Shown: positions 8,382 to 17,171, numbered from the stretch's first letter. The stretch is 64,000 nt of DNA from Luteimonas_C sp035250245 (GCA_035250245.1 DATFFH010000052.1:1-64000), one strand, 5' to 3'. Made by a program: numbers and translations. Notes: a model not told the origin generated them from the letters alone.

Positions 8382-9506
8382 CTAGCGGTGCTCGTCGCTG
8401 AGCAGGGCCTCAACGGCTGCGCGCATTTTCGGTTCGCTACGATGCAATGCGCGGTCCACCGATCGCTCCGCCCATGTCTGCGATGCTTGCAAGGCCTGTC
8501 GAGCCTGTGCAGGTTCGCCGCGTAGGGCATGTACGAGTGCAGCCAAACGCGGCTGCAGATGGGGACTGAGCCAATTGGCTCTAGGGCTGAGCTTCAAAGC
8601 ATGGATCGGGCTAGCGTCCCGTTCCGATAACGCACGCGAAAACGCGGCTTCCGCCCGCACAACCTCTATAAGCTCGTCCATGCCGCGACGAAACGCAGCG
8701 GGCATCTCGTCCACGCGGGTTTCGAACGCCAGCGCCAATGCCGAAACGCTCGCCCACTCCGCACGATTCTGAGCCGACTTCACCCGAATCCAATCCGCGA
8801 CGAGGACCATCGCACCTCCGGACGCCTCCAGACGATCCACATCCTCGACCGGCAATTTGTCCGCCGTATCGCCGAACACCGACCGCCCCATCAGCCGCAT
8901 GAACAAGGCGTGCTCCGGATACGGATCGCGCTGCCGCAGCCAGTGCCAAAACTGCAGTCCATCATTGGCATATCCGCCGAACTGGGCGGGAATCAGATTC
9001 GCTAAACCGAAACACGCATTGATCCAGAACGACGCGACGCAAAAGCCCGCTATGTCGTCCGTCGCCAACGACGCGACGCACCAGCAAAGAATTGCCATCG
9101 AGAAGTTGGCCGAAGCGCCGCCGGCGATGAAACCCAGCATCGCAGGCCTCAATGGTCGGTCCGGATGCGGATAGGCGATCACGAAACCGCCGATGCCCTT
9201 CATCATTCCGATCCAACGCGCGGACATGCCCTTCCGTTTGAACAGGAAACCGAGCTGCCAGATGCCCATGAGGATCGGCTGCATGCTACCCGCCTTCGCC
9301 GCGCAGACATGGCCGAGCTCATGGACGGCGGTGGCGAGAAAGATCGCTATGGCGAGCAGCGGCAAGAGCTTCCATCCGTCCAGGCCATAGCCGATCAAGG
9401 TCAGCATCGCGACTACGAGACCAAAGCTTATGCAGCAAGCAGAGAGAAACCCGCCTAGCCTAAGTCGCCTCGGCGGCTGGAAAGGTACCTCCGTGTCGCC
9501 GCTCAC
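8382..9506 (-). CDS. M50-like (site-2 protease fold) membrane protein, function unknown
   Basis: A 374-residue protein with about five hydrophobic segments in residues 20-215. The zinc motif HELGH lies inside a membrane segment (His62, Glu63, His66 in ATAVHELGHVCAA), and NLIPAQFGGYANDG resembles the second M50 motif NxxPxxxxDG. Residues 215-374 form a soluble, helix-rich C-terminal part with no recognised domain. The start is GTG preceded by GGAGACGAT; an ATG two bases away is out of frame. Intramembrane proteolysis is inferred from the motif; no substrate or partner such as an anti-sigma factor is adjacent. It lies between two wall hydrolases, which may be chance. Confidence 0.7.
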   Translation of the reverse strand: MSGDTEVPFQPPRRLRLGGFLSACCISFGLVVAMLTLIGYGLDGWKLLPLLAIAIFLATAVHELGHVCAAKAGSMQPILMGIWQLGFLFKRKGMSARWIGMMKGIGGFVIAYPHPDRPLRPAMLGFIAGGASANFSMAILCWCVASLATDDIAGFCVASFWINACFGLANLIPAQFGGYANDGLQFWHWLRQRDPYPEHALFMRLMGRSVFGDTADKLPVEDVDRLEASGGAMVLVADWIRVKSAQNRAEWASVSALALAFETRVDEMPAAFRRGMDELIEVVRAEAAFSRALSERDASPIHALKLSPRANWLSPHLQPRLAALVHALRGEPAQARQALQASQTWAERSVDRALHRSEPKMRAAVEALLSDEHR

Positions 9507-9518
9507 ATCGTCTCCATG

Positions 9519-11081
9519 CTAGTTGGCACAGCCTTCCAACTTCAGACGCTGCCCGGCCTTGACCTTGTAGGCGGGGGCCTTGATCCCGTTGGCCTTGGCC
9601 AAGGATTTGGTATCGCACTGGTACTTCTGCGCGATCGACACCAGCGTTTCGCTCTTGGCGACCTTGTGCGTGCCCGGCTTCTTCTTCGGTTTGATCGCGA
9701 CCGGATTCGTGGGCGCCGCATCGCCGGTCAGCGGTGCGGGAGCGATGCCCTCCGAAGGCGGCATCGTCTCTACCGGCCCGGTGCGCACGATCGCCGAATT
9801 CGGATCGCTCAGCACCAGCTGCTTGGCCAGCTCGGCGCGCGCGCCCTGCGCGCAGTGGCGGTTGTACAACCCGACGATCTGCGTGGTCGCGTTGAGGCTG
9901 GCCCCGGCCGGAAGGTAGCTGTCGGCTTGATAGCGCGGATTGAGGTTGCGCAGCGCGCGCATGAAACCGTCGCGGGTGCCGCCGTTGCCCAGGCAGATGG
10001 TCAGTTCGTAGATCGAAGTCGGCTTCGTCAGCCGCAACAGCGCGGACTTGGTCTCGACTTTAGGGAACGTGATGCCGTATTTCTTCGGGTGCAGGAACAG
10101 CCACGCCGCGGCGATCACCATCGGTACGTAATCGCGGGTTTCGGCAGGAAACTGGTTGTACACCGACGCATCCCAGAACCCGCGCCCTTCGCTGCCGTTG
10201 TAGATGCGCAGCGCGCGGCCTTCGCCGCCGTTGTAGGCCGCCAAAGCCATCTCGATGCTGCGGTTCAACTGGCCCATGCGCTCGTTCAGATAGGCCGCGC
10301 TGGCTTCGGCCACCGCGTGCGGGTCGTAGCGCGTGTCGAAGCCGGTGCCGTCCTGGCCCAGGCCGAAGCGCAGGCCGGTCGCATACATGAACTGCATCGG
10401 CCCGGCGGCGCCGGCGCGCGAAGTGACGTGGACCTTGCCGTTGGACTCCTTGGCCATGATCCCGAACAACAGCGCTTCCGGCAGTCCGGCGCGCTCGTAG
10501 GAAGGCCACATCAGCTGGCGCATGTACTGGTAATTCTCATAACTATCCATCAGCGGACCGCGCAGGTCGGTCAACCAACGGCGGATGCCCGCCTGCACGG
10601 CCGGGTTGTACTGCACCATCTGATCGAAGCGATGGCGCTTGTCGTCGAGCAGACTTGCGGCTTTCGCGGCTTCGGGCACGTCGCCGGCGATGCCGACATC
10701 GCCGGCATGATCGGGGTCCAGGTCGTTGGGATCCCCCACTTCGTCCGCGGCAGGACCTTGCGCGTCGGCGTTGGATTTCAGCAAACGCTTGTAGACCGCC
10801 ATCAGATCGGTCATCTGGCAGCCCTTCTGCTTGCCGCAAGCGTCGACCACGTCTTCCATGTCCTCCAGCGCGGCATTGCTTTCGGAAACGCCGCTGGGAT
10901 CGTTGTTGTCGATCTTCACCAGCGCGTCGCGATAACGCTTCTCCGCGGCGGCCATGCGCGCATTGAGCGCAGCGACGGCTTCGCGTTTGGAGGCGGCGCT
11001 AGCGTTGGAAGCGGACAGAATCAGCGCCAGAGCGGCGGCGAGCGGAAGCAGACGGCGGAAAGAAGGGGCAAGGGAAGGCAT
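9519..11081 (-). CDS. MltD-like lytic murein transglycosylase with LysM domain
   Basis: The 520-residue protein begins MPSLAPSFRRLLPLAAALAL, a signal peptide ending near ASAASK. A lysozyme-fold SLT domain is seen in LLFGIMAKESNGKVHVTSRAGAAGPMQFM, with the catalytic glutamate in KESNG, followed by GRALRIYNGSEGRGF. One LysM motif ends the protein (HKVAKSETLVSIAQKYQ...KVKAGQRLKLEG). It cleaves the glycan of peptidoglycan with formation of 1,6-anhydro-muramic acid. An N-terminal region of about 150 residues before the SLT domain is not assigned. An in-frame GTG/ATG region up to 11138 is rejected because the signal peptide starts at 11081. The repeat at 11151 lies upstream. Confidence 0.88.
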   Translation of the reverse strand: MPSLAPSFRRLLPLAAALALILSASNASAASKREAVAALNARMAAAEKRYRDALVKIDNNDPSGVSESNAALEDMEDVVDACGKQKGCQMTDLMAVYKRLLKSNADAQGPAADEVGDPNDLDPDHAGDVGIAGDVPEAAKAASLLDDKRHRFDQMVQYNPAVQAGIRRWLTDLRGPLMDSYENYQYMRQLMWPSYERAGLPEALLFGIMAKESNGKVHVTSRAGAAGPMQFMYATGLRFGLGQDGTGFDTRYDPHAVAEASAAYLNERMGQLNRSIEMALAAYNGGEGRALRIYNGSEGRGFWDASVYNQFPAETRDYVPMVIAAAWLFLHPKKYGITFPKVETKSALLRLTKPTSIYELTICLGNGGTRDGFMRALRNLNPRYQADSYLPAGASLNATTQIVGLYNRHCAQGARAELAKQLVLSDPNSAIVRTGPVETMPPSEGIAPAPLTGDAAPTNPVAIKPKKKPGTHKVAKSETLVSIAQKYQCDTKSLAKANGIKAPAYKVKAGQRLKLEGCAN

Positions 11082-11150
11082 GGACTGCAAATGAGGCAAG
11101 GGATCGGAAGGGTAGCCGCAGCGACTGACTCCGGGCAACCGACGCCATTG

Positions 11151-11278
11151 CTGTTTCCCCCCTTTGAAAAAGGGGGACTAAGGGGGATTTGCTTTCGCTT
11201 TCGCTCTTATTGCGGGCGAGACAACAAGAGCAACAGCAAATCCCCCTCGATCCCCCTTTTTCAAAGGGGGAAGAACAG
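11151..11278. repeat. Long inverted repeat of the CCCCCTTTGAAAAAGGGGG type
   Basis: Arms of about 45 bases carry CCCCCTTTGAAAAAGGGGG followed by ACTAAGGGGGATTTGCT, and the mirror AGCAAATCCCCCTCGATCCCC followed by the same small palindrome. The repeat separates two divergent genes (the transglycosylase and the HerA-like ATPase), so any promoters must lie inside or beside it. It resembles widespread proteobacterial intergenic repeats and is not GTAG-headed. Confidence 0.85.
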
Positions 11279-11367
11279 CGAGAGCCGACGTCGAGGCCAG
11301 GCTTTGCATCTTGGCGAATAGATGCAGCAACCAATTAGAATCGGCCCACGCCCCGCCAGGACCCGCC

Positions 11368-12882
11368 ATGGACCCGATTCTCGTAGGCAAAGCCGTCACC
11401 ACCCCGGATAGCGGACAGGTTTTCCTGCAACCCAAATACGGCAACCGTCACGGATTGGTGGCCGGCGCCACGGGCACCGGCAAGACGGTGACGCTGATGA
11501 CGCTGGCTGAAGGTTTTTCGCGTCTGGGCGTGCCGGTGTTCCTGGCCGACGTGAAGGGCGACGTGGCCGGAATGGCCGTCGCCGGCGAGCTGAACGAGAA
11601 ACTGCAGGCGCGGATCGGCGAAATCGGCATCGCCGGCTACGCGCCGCAGGCCAATTCGGTCGTGTTTTGGGACCTGTTCGGCAAACTGGGCCATCCGGTG
11701 CGGACCACGGTCAGCGAAATGGGCCCGACCTTGCTGGCCCGCATCCTGGAACTGAACGACACCCAAAGCGGCGTGCTCGACATCGTCTTCAAACTGGCCG
11801 ACGACCGCGGCCTGCTGCTGCTCGACCTGGAAGACCTGCGCGCCCTGCTCAGCCTGGTCGCCGAGGAACGCAAGGACATCTCCACCTCGTACGGCCTGGT
11901 GAGCGCGCAGTCGATCGGCGCGATCCAGCGTTCGCTGCTGCGCCTGGAGCAGGAAGGCGGCGAAATGTTCTTCGGCGAACCGGCGCTGGAACTGGCCGAC
12001 CTGATGCGTACGAACACCGACGGCCGCGGCGTGGTCAACATCCTGGCCGCGGACCAACTGATCCTGAAGCCGCGTCTGTATTCGAGCTTCCTGTTGTGGC
12101 TGCTGTCCGAATTGTTCGAGAACCTGCCGGAAGTCGGCGATCTGGACAAGCCCAAGCTGGTGTTCGTGTTCGACGAAGCGCACCTGCTGTTCGACGACGC
12201 GCCGCCCGCGCTGCAGCAGCGGGTCGAACAGGTCGTGCGCCTGATCCGCTCGAAGGGCGTGGGCGTGTATTTCTGCTCGCAGTTCCCCGACGACGTGCCC
12301 GACGCGATCCTGGGCCAACTCGGCAACCGCGTGCAGCACGCGCTGCGCGCGTTCACGCCGCGCGACCAGAAAGCGGTGCGCACGGCCGCGGAAACCTTCG
12401 TGCCCAATCCGAACCTGGACGTGGCCGAAAGCATTTCGAAATTGGGCACCGGCGAAGCGCTGGTGTCGACGCTGCAGGACAAAGGCGTGCCGATGCCGGT
12501 CGAGCGCACCTTGATCGCGCCGCCGCGCTGCCGGATGGGCGCCATCACCGAAGCCGAACGCGCGCAAGTACGCGCCGGCAGCCCGGTCGGGCACAAATAC
12601 GACGCGGCGGTGAACCGCGAATCCGCGGCCGAAACGCTGGCGAAAAAAGTCGAAACCGCATCGGCGCAGGCCAAGGCGCCGCCCGCGCGCACCCGCGAGC
12701 AGGACGAAGCGGAAGAAGGCGGCTTCGGCCAGGCCGTGAAGGACGCGGTGTTCGGCACAAAGCGCCGCCAGGGCATGGTGGAGACGATGGCCAAGCAGAC
12801 CGCGCGCACCGTCGGCAGCCAGATCGGCCGGCAGATTTTGCGCGGCGTGCTGGGCGGCATCTTCGGCGGCGGCCGCCGCTGA
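11368..12882 (+). CDS. HerA-like/DUF853 P-loop ATPase
   Basis: The 504-residue protein begins MDPILVGKAVTTPDSGQVFLQPKYGNRH. The Walker A motif is GATGTGKT (residues 33-40), the Walker B is LVFVFDEAHLLFDD, and the GNRVQHALRAFTPRDQKAV segment is typical of the DUF853 family related to HerA/FtsK translocases. The C-terminus ends in a glycine-rich tail (GGIFGGGRR). No NurA nuclease or other HerA partner is adjacent, so a DNA-processing role is only inferred; some members are annotated as putative ATPases of unknown function. A 19-residue upstream extension (to 11311) lacks support. The next gene starts 36 bases later. Confidence 0.85.
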   Translation: MDPILVGKAVTTPDSGQVFLQPKYGNRHGLVAGATGTGKTVTLMTLAEGFSRLGVPVFLADVKGDVAGMAVAGELNEKLQARIGEIGIAGYAPQANSVVFWDLFGKLGHPVRTTVSEMGPTLLARILELNDTQSGVLDIVFKLADDRGLLLLDLEDLRALLSLVAEERKDISTSYGLVSAQSIGAIQRSLLRLEQEGGEMFFGEPALELADLMRTNTDGRGVVNILAADQLILKPRLYSSFLLWLLSELFENLPEVGDLDKPKLVFVFDEAHLLFDDAPPALQQRVEQVVRLIRSKGVGVYFCSQFPDDVPDAILGQLGNRVQHALRAFTPRDQKAVRTAAETFVPNPNLDVAESISKLGTGEALVSTLQDKGVPMPVERTLIAPPRCRMGAITEAERAQVRAGSPVGHKYDAAVNRESAAETLAKKVETASAQAKAPPARTREQDEAEEGGFGQAVKDAVFGTKRRQGMVETMAKQTARTVGSQIGRQILRGVLGGIFGGGRR

Positions 12883-12918
12883 TTCGGCCTTCCTATCTTC
12901 TTCCCGAGGAAACATCAC

Positions 12919-13407
12919 ATGAAGCGCATCGTTCTCGCCGCCGCCGTCGCTGTCCTGGCCTTGTCCGCCTGCAAGAAAGAGCAGCCTGCCGAACCGGCAG
13001 CGCCTGCCGCCGCGACCGCGGAACCTACGCCCGCCGCCGATCCCGCTCTCGCCGCGGCCGCGAACCCCGTCGTCGATTTCGACATGCGCGCTTTCGCCGG
13101 ACAATTCGCCGGTACCCTGCCCTGCGCCGATTGCGCCGGCATCGATACGAAGATCGCGCTCGCCGACGACGGCACCTATGCGTTGGAAGAAACCTATCAA
13201 GGCAAGTCCGCCGCGCCGTTCAAAGGCGACGGCACCTGGACCGCCGAAGACAACGGCCATCGCCTGCGCCTGGATCCGAACAGCAAGAGCGAGGAAGACC
13301 GCCTGTTCGAAGTGCTCGGCAAGAACGACATCCGCCTGATGGACAAGGCCGGCAACGCCATCCAAAGCGCGCAGAACTACAGCCTCAAGCGCGTCGCCGC
13401 GCAGTAG
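12919..13407 (+). CDS. NlpE-like copper-homeostasis/envelope-stress lipoprotein
   Basis: A 162-residue lipoprotein: signal peptide with lipobox LSAC (Cys18), an Ala/Pro-rich linker to about residue 48, then an NlpE N-terminal type barrel with FAGTLPCADCAGIDTKIALADDGTYALEE. The CADC pair is characteristic of the family. In enterobacteria NlpE senses surface contact and lipoprotein or copper stress through Cpx; only the N-terminal domain is present here, and no CpxR/A genes are nearby. The start follows GAGGAAACATCAC. greB begins 2 bases after its stop, so the two are probably co-transcribed. Confidence 0.85.
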   Translation: MKRIVLAAAVAVLALSACKKEQPAEPAAPAAATAEPTPAADPALAAAANPVVDFDMRAFAGQFAGTLPCADCAGIDTKIALADDGTYALEETYQGKSAAPFKGDGTWTAEDNGHRLRLDPNSKSEEDRLFEVLGKNDIRLMDKAGNAIQSAQNYSLKRVAAQ

Positions 13408-13409
13408 CC

Positions 13410-13925
13410 ATGGGCCGTTGGCGCCCGCCCGCGGAAAAAAGCACCGCGCTGATCACCCGCGAAGGCCATGCCCGGCTCAAGGCCGAGCTGGACGAGTTGT
13501 GGCGGCTCAAGCGTCCGGAAGTGGTCAAGGCACTCGCCGCGGCCGCGGCCGAGGGCGATCGCTCGGAGAATGCGGAATACACCTACCGCAAGAAGCAATT
13601 GGGCGAGATCGACCGCCGCGTGCGCTATCTCTCCAAGCGTCTCGAGCAGTTGCGCGTGGTCGATACCGTGCCGGCCGATCCCGAAGCGGTGTTCTTCGGC
13701 GCCTGGGTGGAATTGGAAAACGCGGCGACCGGCGAACTGCAACGCTACCGCATCGTCGGCCCCGACGAAACCGACGCCAAGCGCGGCTTCATCAGCATCG
13801 ATTCGCCGCTGGCGCGGGCCATGCTGAAGAAGCGCATCGACGACGAATTCGAAGCCATGCTGCCGGGAGGCGGCGTGCGCCTGGCGATCGTCGACGTGCG
13901 CTACGGCGAAGGCTTCGGCATCTGA
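13410..13925 (+). CDS. greB: Transcription elongation factor GreB
   Basis: GreB stimulates RNA cleavage by backtracked RNA polymerase. The 171 residues include the N-terminal coiled coil with ITREGHARLKAELDELW, GDRSENAEYTYRKKQLGEIDRR (the acidic tip that enters the secondary channel) and the C-terminal FKBP-like domain ending VDVRYGEGFGI. The WRLKRPEVVKALAAAAAEGD signature and the basic N-terminus favour GreB over GreA. The ATG at 13410 directly follows the NlpE-like stop with little ribosome-binding sequence, suggesting coupled translation. The 3' end overlaps the convergent iron-permease-like gene by 25 bases. Confidence 0.94.
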   Translation: MGRWRPPAEKSTALITREGHARLKAELDELWRLKRPEVVKALAAAAAEGDRSENAEYTYRKKQLGEIDRRVRYLSKRLEQLRVVDTVPADPEAVFFGAWVELENAATGELQRYRIVGPDETDAKRGFISIDSPLARAMLKKRIDDEFEAMLPGGGVRLAIVDVRYGEGFGI

Positions 13926-14344
13926 TCCGTATCGACTTCCGGCGTGCCGGAATCTTCCTCGTCTTCGGGAGCGCAATTCCGCGCCTTTTCGGCCAAAGCC
14001 TCGTAGCGGTTGTGGAATTCTTCCAGTTCTTCCTCTTCCAGTTCCTCCAAATCGAGCAGCGCGTTGTGCGCGCCTTTGGTGGCCCGGATCAGTTCGTCCA
14101 GCTTGATCTGCAGCGCCTGCGTGTCGCGGTTCTGGGTGTTCTGGATCAAGAACACCATCAGGAAGGTGACGATGGTGGTGCCGGTGTTGATCACCAGCTG
14201 CCAGGTGTCGCTGAACTTGAAGATCGGGCCGCTGATCACCCAAACCAGCACCACCGCGACCGCCAGGCCGAAACACAACGGCCGACCGGTGAAACGCGAC
14301 GCCGCCTTCGCCATGCGGGTGAACCAGCTCGTTTTGACTGCCAT
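13901..14344 (-). CDS. Low-affinity iron permease-like small membrane protein
   Basis: 147 residues from MAVKTSWFTRMAKAASRF. Two membrane helices (about 22-42 and 52-73) flank the conserved segment FSDTWQLVINTGTTIVTFLMVFLIQNTQNRDTQALQIKLDELI, the signature of the iron-permease (FET4-like) family. An acidic tail (EELEEEELEEF, then EDEEDSG) follows. Transport has not been shown for most bacterial members, so iron uptake is family-based inference. A much longer frame upstream is shadow of htpX. The gene ends inside the greB coding region (25-base convergent overlap). Confidence 0.8.
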   Translation of the reverse strand: MAVKTSWFTRMAKAASRFTGRPLCFGLAVAVVLVWVISGPIFKFSDTWQLVINTGTTIVTFLMVFLIQNTQNRDTQALQIKLDELIRATKGAHNALLDLEELEEEELEEFHNRYEALAEKARNCAPEDEEDSGTPEVDTDQMPKPSP

Positions 14345-14417
14345 TGCACGTTTCCGTTTTCGGTTTTCCCGCATTGTCCCCGCAGCGTGCGAAAGCGGCG
14401 TCACGAAGCAAGTGCAC

Positions 14418-14450
14418 AAAAAAAAGCCCGCCGAATGGCGGGCTTTTTCG
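14418..14450 (-). terminator. Rho-independent terminator after htpX, probably bidirectional
   Basis: A perfect stem AAAAAGCCCGCC / GGCGGGCTTTTT around a GAAT loop, with eight A on the left side that read as a T run on the minus strand. It starts 14 bases after the htpX stop. On the plus strand five T follow, so it can also work rightward. Confidence 0.9.
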
Positions 14451-14463
14451 TTCGCGGAACCGA

Positions 14464-15360
14464 TCAAGCGGCCAAGCCGGCCCTCAGCGATTCCTCCGGC
14501 GCATTGCGCAGCGCCGCGATGCGTTCCTCCAGCGGCGGATGGCTCAGCAGCAGCTTGCGCAGGCCGTGGCCGATGGCGCCGCTGATGCCGAACGCGGCGA
14601 CCTGCTTGGGCAGCGTGTTCTCGCCATGGTTCAACGACAGCTTCTCCAGCGCGGCGATCATCTTGCCGCGGCCGGCCAGCGACGCGCCGCCTGCGTCGGC
14701 GCGGAACTCGCGATGGCGCGAGAACCACATCGCGATCATGCTCGCGAACAGGCCGAATACCATGTCCAGCACGAATACGGTGACGAAGTAGCCGATGCCG
14801 CCGCCGCTGTCGCGGCCGCCGTTGAGGTAGCCGTCGATGATCCGTCCGACCACGCGCGCCAGCACGATCACGAAGGTATTCAGCACGCCCTGCAGCAGCG
14901 CCATGGTCACCATGTCGCCGTTGGCGACGTGGCTGACTTCGTGGCCGAGCACGGCTTCGGCTTCGTCGCGGTCCAGCGCGCGCAGCAGGCCGGTCGACAC
15001 CGCGACCAGCGCGTTGTTGCGGTTGGCGCCGGTGGCGAAGGCGTTGATCTCGGGCGCATCGTAGATGGCCACTTCCGGCATGCCGATGCCGGCCGCTGCG
15101 GCCTGGCGCTGTACGGTTTCGACCAGCCAGCGCTCGGCTTCGTTGCGCGGTTGTTCGATCACATGGGCGCCGGTGGCGCGCTTGGCGACGAACTTGGACA
15201 TCAGCAGCGAGATCAGCGAGCCGCCGAAGCCGAACACGGCGGCCATGACCAGCAGGCCGGCGGTACTGGCCGTATTCACGCCCAGGATCGACATCACGAT
15301 GCTGAGCAGGGCCAGCACCGCGAGATTGGTGGCGAGGAACAAAGCGATACGTTTGAACAT
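14464..15360 (-). CDS. htpX: Membrane zinc protease HtpX
   Basis: HtpX is an inner-membrane M48 metalloprotease that degrades misfolded membrane proteins. The 298-residue protein has four hydrophobic segments (about 5-25, 35-55, 160-180, 195-215). The zinc motif is HEVSH (His140, Glu141, His144 in AVLGHEVSHVANGDM) with a downstream glutamate in SRHREFRADAGGA. The start MFKRIALFLATN at 15360 matches the family; the upstream frame to 15435 contains the promoter. A sigma-32-like promoter and a strong terminator frame the gene as a single unit. Confidence 0.95.
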   Translation of the reverse strand: MFKRIALFLATNLAVLALLSIVMSILGVNTASTAGLLVMAAVFGFGGSLISLLMSKFVAKRATGAHVIEQPRNEAERWLVETVQRQAAAAGIGMPEVAIYDAPEINAFATGANRNNALVAVSTGLLRALDRDEAEAVLGHEVSHVANGDMVTMALLQGVLNTFVIVLARVVGRIIDGYLNGGRDSGGGIGYFVTVFVLDMVFGLFASMIAMWFSRHREFRADAGGASLAGRGKMIAALEKLSLNHGENTLPKQVAAFGISGAIGHGLRKLLLSHPPLEERIAALRNAPEESLRAGLAA

Positions 15361-15406
15361 CGTCGGTATTTCCGTCATGCGCGTCGGGGAAAACGCGCGC
15401 TTATCG

Positions 15407-15436
15407 AAATTGTGGCTGCGGACGGTTAAATTCAAG
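15407..15436 (-). promoter_or_regulatory. Candidate heat-shock (sigma-32) promoter of htpX
   Basis: On the minus strand CTTGAA (positions 15436-15431) is followed after 15 bases by CCACAATTT (15415-15407). This resembles the sigma-32 consensus CTTGAA and CCCCATNT with a permitted spacer. Transcription would start about 40 bases before the htpX ATG, which supports the chosen start. Found by eye. Confidence 0.42.
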
Positions 15437-15458
15437 TCGTCGTCCGCCGGAAGCCGCC

Positions 15459-16370
15459 GTGCAGGAAAACCCGTTCACTTACCGTGGCCGCTTCGCGCCC
15501 TCGCCCACCGGACCGCTGCATTTCGGTTCGCTGCTGGCCGCGCTGGGCAGTTGGTTGATGGCGCGGCACGGGGACGGCGCTTGGCTGGTACGCGTAGAAG
15601 ACCTGGACCCGCCGCGCGAAGTGCCCGGCGCGGCTGAACGGCAGCTGGCCGCGTTGCACGCTTTCGGCTTGGCCTCCGACGAAGCGATCGTGCGCCAAAG
15701 CGAACGCGGCGCGCTGTACCAGGCCGCATTGGACCGCCTGCTCGCCAGCGGCGACGCTTTCGTCTGCCATTGCAGCCGCAACGATCTGGCCGAAGACGGC
15801 GGCATCCATCGCGCCTGCATCCCGGGACGCGAGCGTGTCGATCCCGCGATCCGTTTCCGCGTGCCGGACGGCACGCGGGTCGCGTTCGACGATGCGTTCC
15901 AAGGCGAATTCGCGCAGGACGTCGCCGCGGAAGTCGGCGATTTCGTCCTGCGCCGCGCCGACGGCTTATGGGCCTATCAACTGGCGGTGGTCGTGGACGA
16001 CGCCGCGCAAGGCATCACCGACGTAGTGCGTGGCGCCGACCTGCTCGATTCCACCCCGCGCCAGATCCTGCTGCAGCGCGCGCTGGGCCTACCGACGCCG
16101 CGCTACGCCCATCTGCCCCTGGTTCTGGGAGAGGATGGCCGCAAGCTGTCCAAATCGGCGGCAGCGCTGCCGGTCGATCCGGCCGATCCCCTGCCCGCCC
16201 TGCGCGCCGCCTGGCGCGCGCTCGGCCAATCGCCTTTGCCGGAAGATGCCGCCACGGCGGCGGATTTGCTGGGAATCATGCGTGCCGGTTTCGATCCCGC
16301 CACGGTGCCGCCGACGCCGAGTTTGCCTCTCGCCGCGCTGCACAACGTCCGCGAAACCAAGCGTGACTAG
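15459..16370 (+). CDS. gluQ: Glutamyl-Q tRNA(Asp) synthetase
   Basis: GluQRS activates glutamate and attaches it to the queuosine base of tRNA(Asp). It is a truncated glutamyl-tRNA synthetase without the anticodon-binding domain; 303 residues fit. The HIGH-like site is APSPTGPLHFGSL, the KMSKS-like site is GRKLSKSAAALP, and a zinc-binding set begins with CHCSRND and continues with CIPGRE. VRVEDLDPPRE is another family mark. The start is GTG at 15459. It is divergent from htpX, with the shared 98-base gap carrying the htpX promoter. Confidence 0.93.
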   Translation: MQENPFTYRGRFAPSPTGPLHFGSLLAALGSWLMARHGDGAWLVRVEDLDPPREVPGAAERQLAALHAFGLASDEAIVRQSERGALYQAALDRLLASGDAFVCHCSRNDLAEDGGIHRACIPGRERVDPAIRFRVPDGTRVAFDDAFQGEFAQDVAAEVGDFVLRRADGLWAYQLAVVVDDAAQGITDVVRGADLLDSTPRQILLQRALGLPTPRYAHLPLVLGEDGRKLSKSAAALPVDPADPLPALRAAWRALGQSPLPEDAATAADLLGIMRAGFDPATVPPTPSLPLAALHNVRETKRD

Positions 16371-16415
16371 AATCGGGGCGAATCCCCCATTCGCACGCAG
16401 CACACGGAGAAAAGC

Positions 16416-17156
16416 ATGACCCCTCGCATCGCACTGGTCACCGGCGGCACCGGCGGCATCGGCACGGCCATCGTCAAGCGCCTGGTGGACTTGGGGCACA
16501 AGGTCGCGACGAACTATCGCAACGAGGAAAAAGCCAAGGCCTGGCAGGAACAGATGAAGGCCGCCGGCTACGACGTGACCCTGGTGAAGGGCGACGTGGG
16601 TTCTCCGGAAGAAGCCGAAGCGCTGGTGCGCGAAGTCGAAGCCCAACTCGGCCCGGTCGACATCCTGGTCAACAACGCGGGCATTACCCGCGACACCACC
16701 TTCCACAAGATGACCCCGCAGCAGTGGAGCGAGGTGATCAACACCAATCTGAACTCGGTCTACAACATGACCCGGCCGGTGATCGAAGGCATGCGCAACC
16801 GCAAATGGGGCCGGGTCATCCAGATCAGTTCGATCAACGGCCAGAAAGGCCAGTACGGCCAAGCCAACTACGCCGCGGCCAAGGCCGGCATGCACGGCTT
16901 CACCATTTCCCTGGCCCAGGAGAACGCCCGTTTCGGCATCACCGTCAACACCGTCTCGCCAGGCTACATCGGCACCGACATGGTGATGGCGGTGCCGGAA
17001 GACGTGCGCGCCAAGATCGTGGCCCAGATCCCCACCGGGCGCCTCGGCAGCCCCGAGGAAATCGCCTACGCCGTGGCCTTCTTCATCCCGGACGAGGCCA
17101 GTTGGATCACCGGGGCGAACTTGTCGGCCAACGGCGGCCAGTACATGGGCTGGTAG
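16416..17156 (+). CDS. phbB: Acetoacetyl-CoA reductase (PhbB-type SDR), copy 1
   Basis: A 246-residue short-chain dehydrogenase with the NADPH motif TGGTGGIG near the N-terminus, NNAGITRD, catalytic Ser in ISSING and the YAAAKAG pair (Tyr/Lys). The segments TTFHKMTPQQW and KGQYGQANYAAAKAGMHGF are typical of acetoacetyl-CoA reductases that make (R)-3-hydroxybutyryl-CoA for polyhydroxyalkanoate. It starts after GGAGAAAAGC, and the next gene has the same ribosome-binding sequence. phaR and a second reductase follow within 2 kb; no polymerase (phaC) is in the window. Confidence 0.9.
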   Translation: MTPRIALVTGGTGGIGTAIVKRLVDLGHKVATNYRNEEKAKAWQEQMKAAGYDVTLVKGDVGSPEEAEALVREVEAQLGPVDILVNNAGITRDTTFHKMTPQQWSEVINTNLNSVYNMTRPVIEGMRNRKWGRVIQISSINGQKGQYGQANYAAAKAGMHGFTISLAQENARFGITVNTVSPGYIGTDMVMAVPEDVRAKIVAQIPTGRLGSPEEIAYAVAFFIPDEASWITGANLSANGGQYMGW

Positions 17157-17171
17157 TTGCGGAGAAAAGCC

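Noticed and set aside
9516..11321. 601-codon rightward open frame opposite the transglycosylase
   Set aside because: Shadow of the MltD-like gene on the other strand; the latter has a signal peptide, SLT and LysM motifs.
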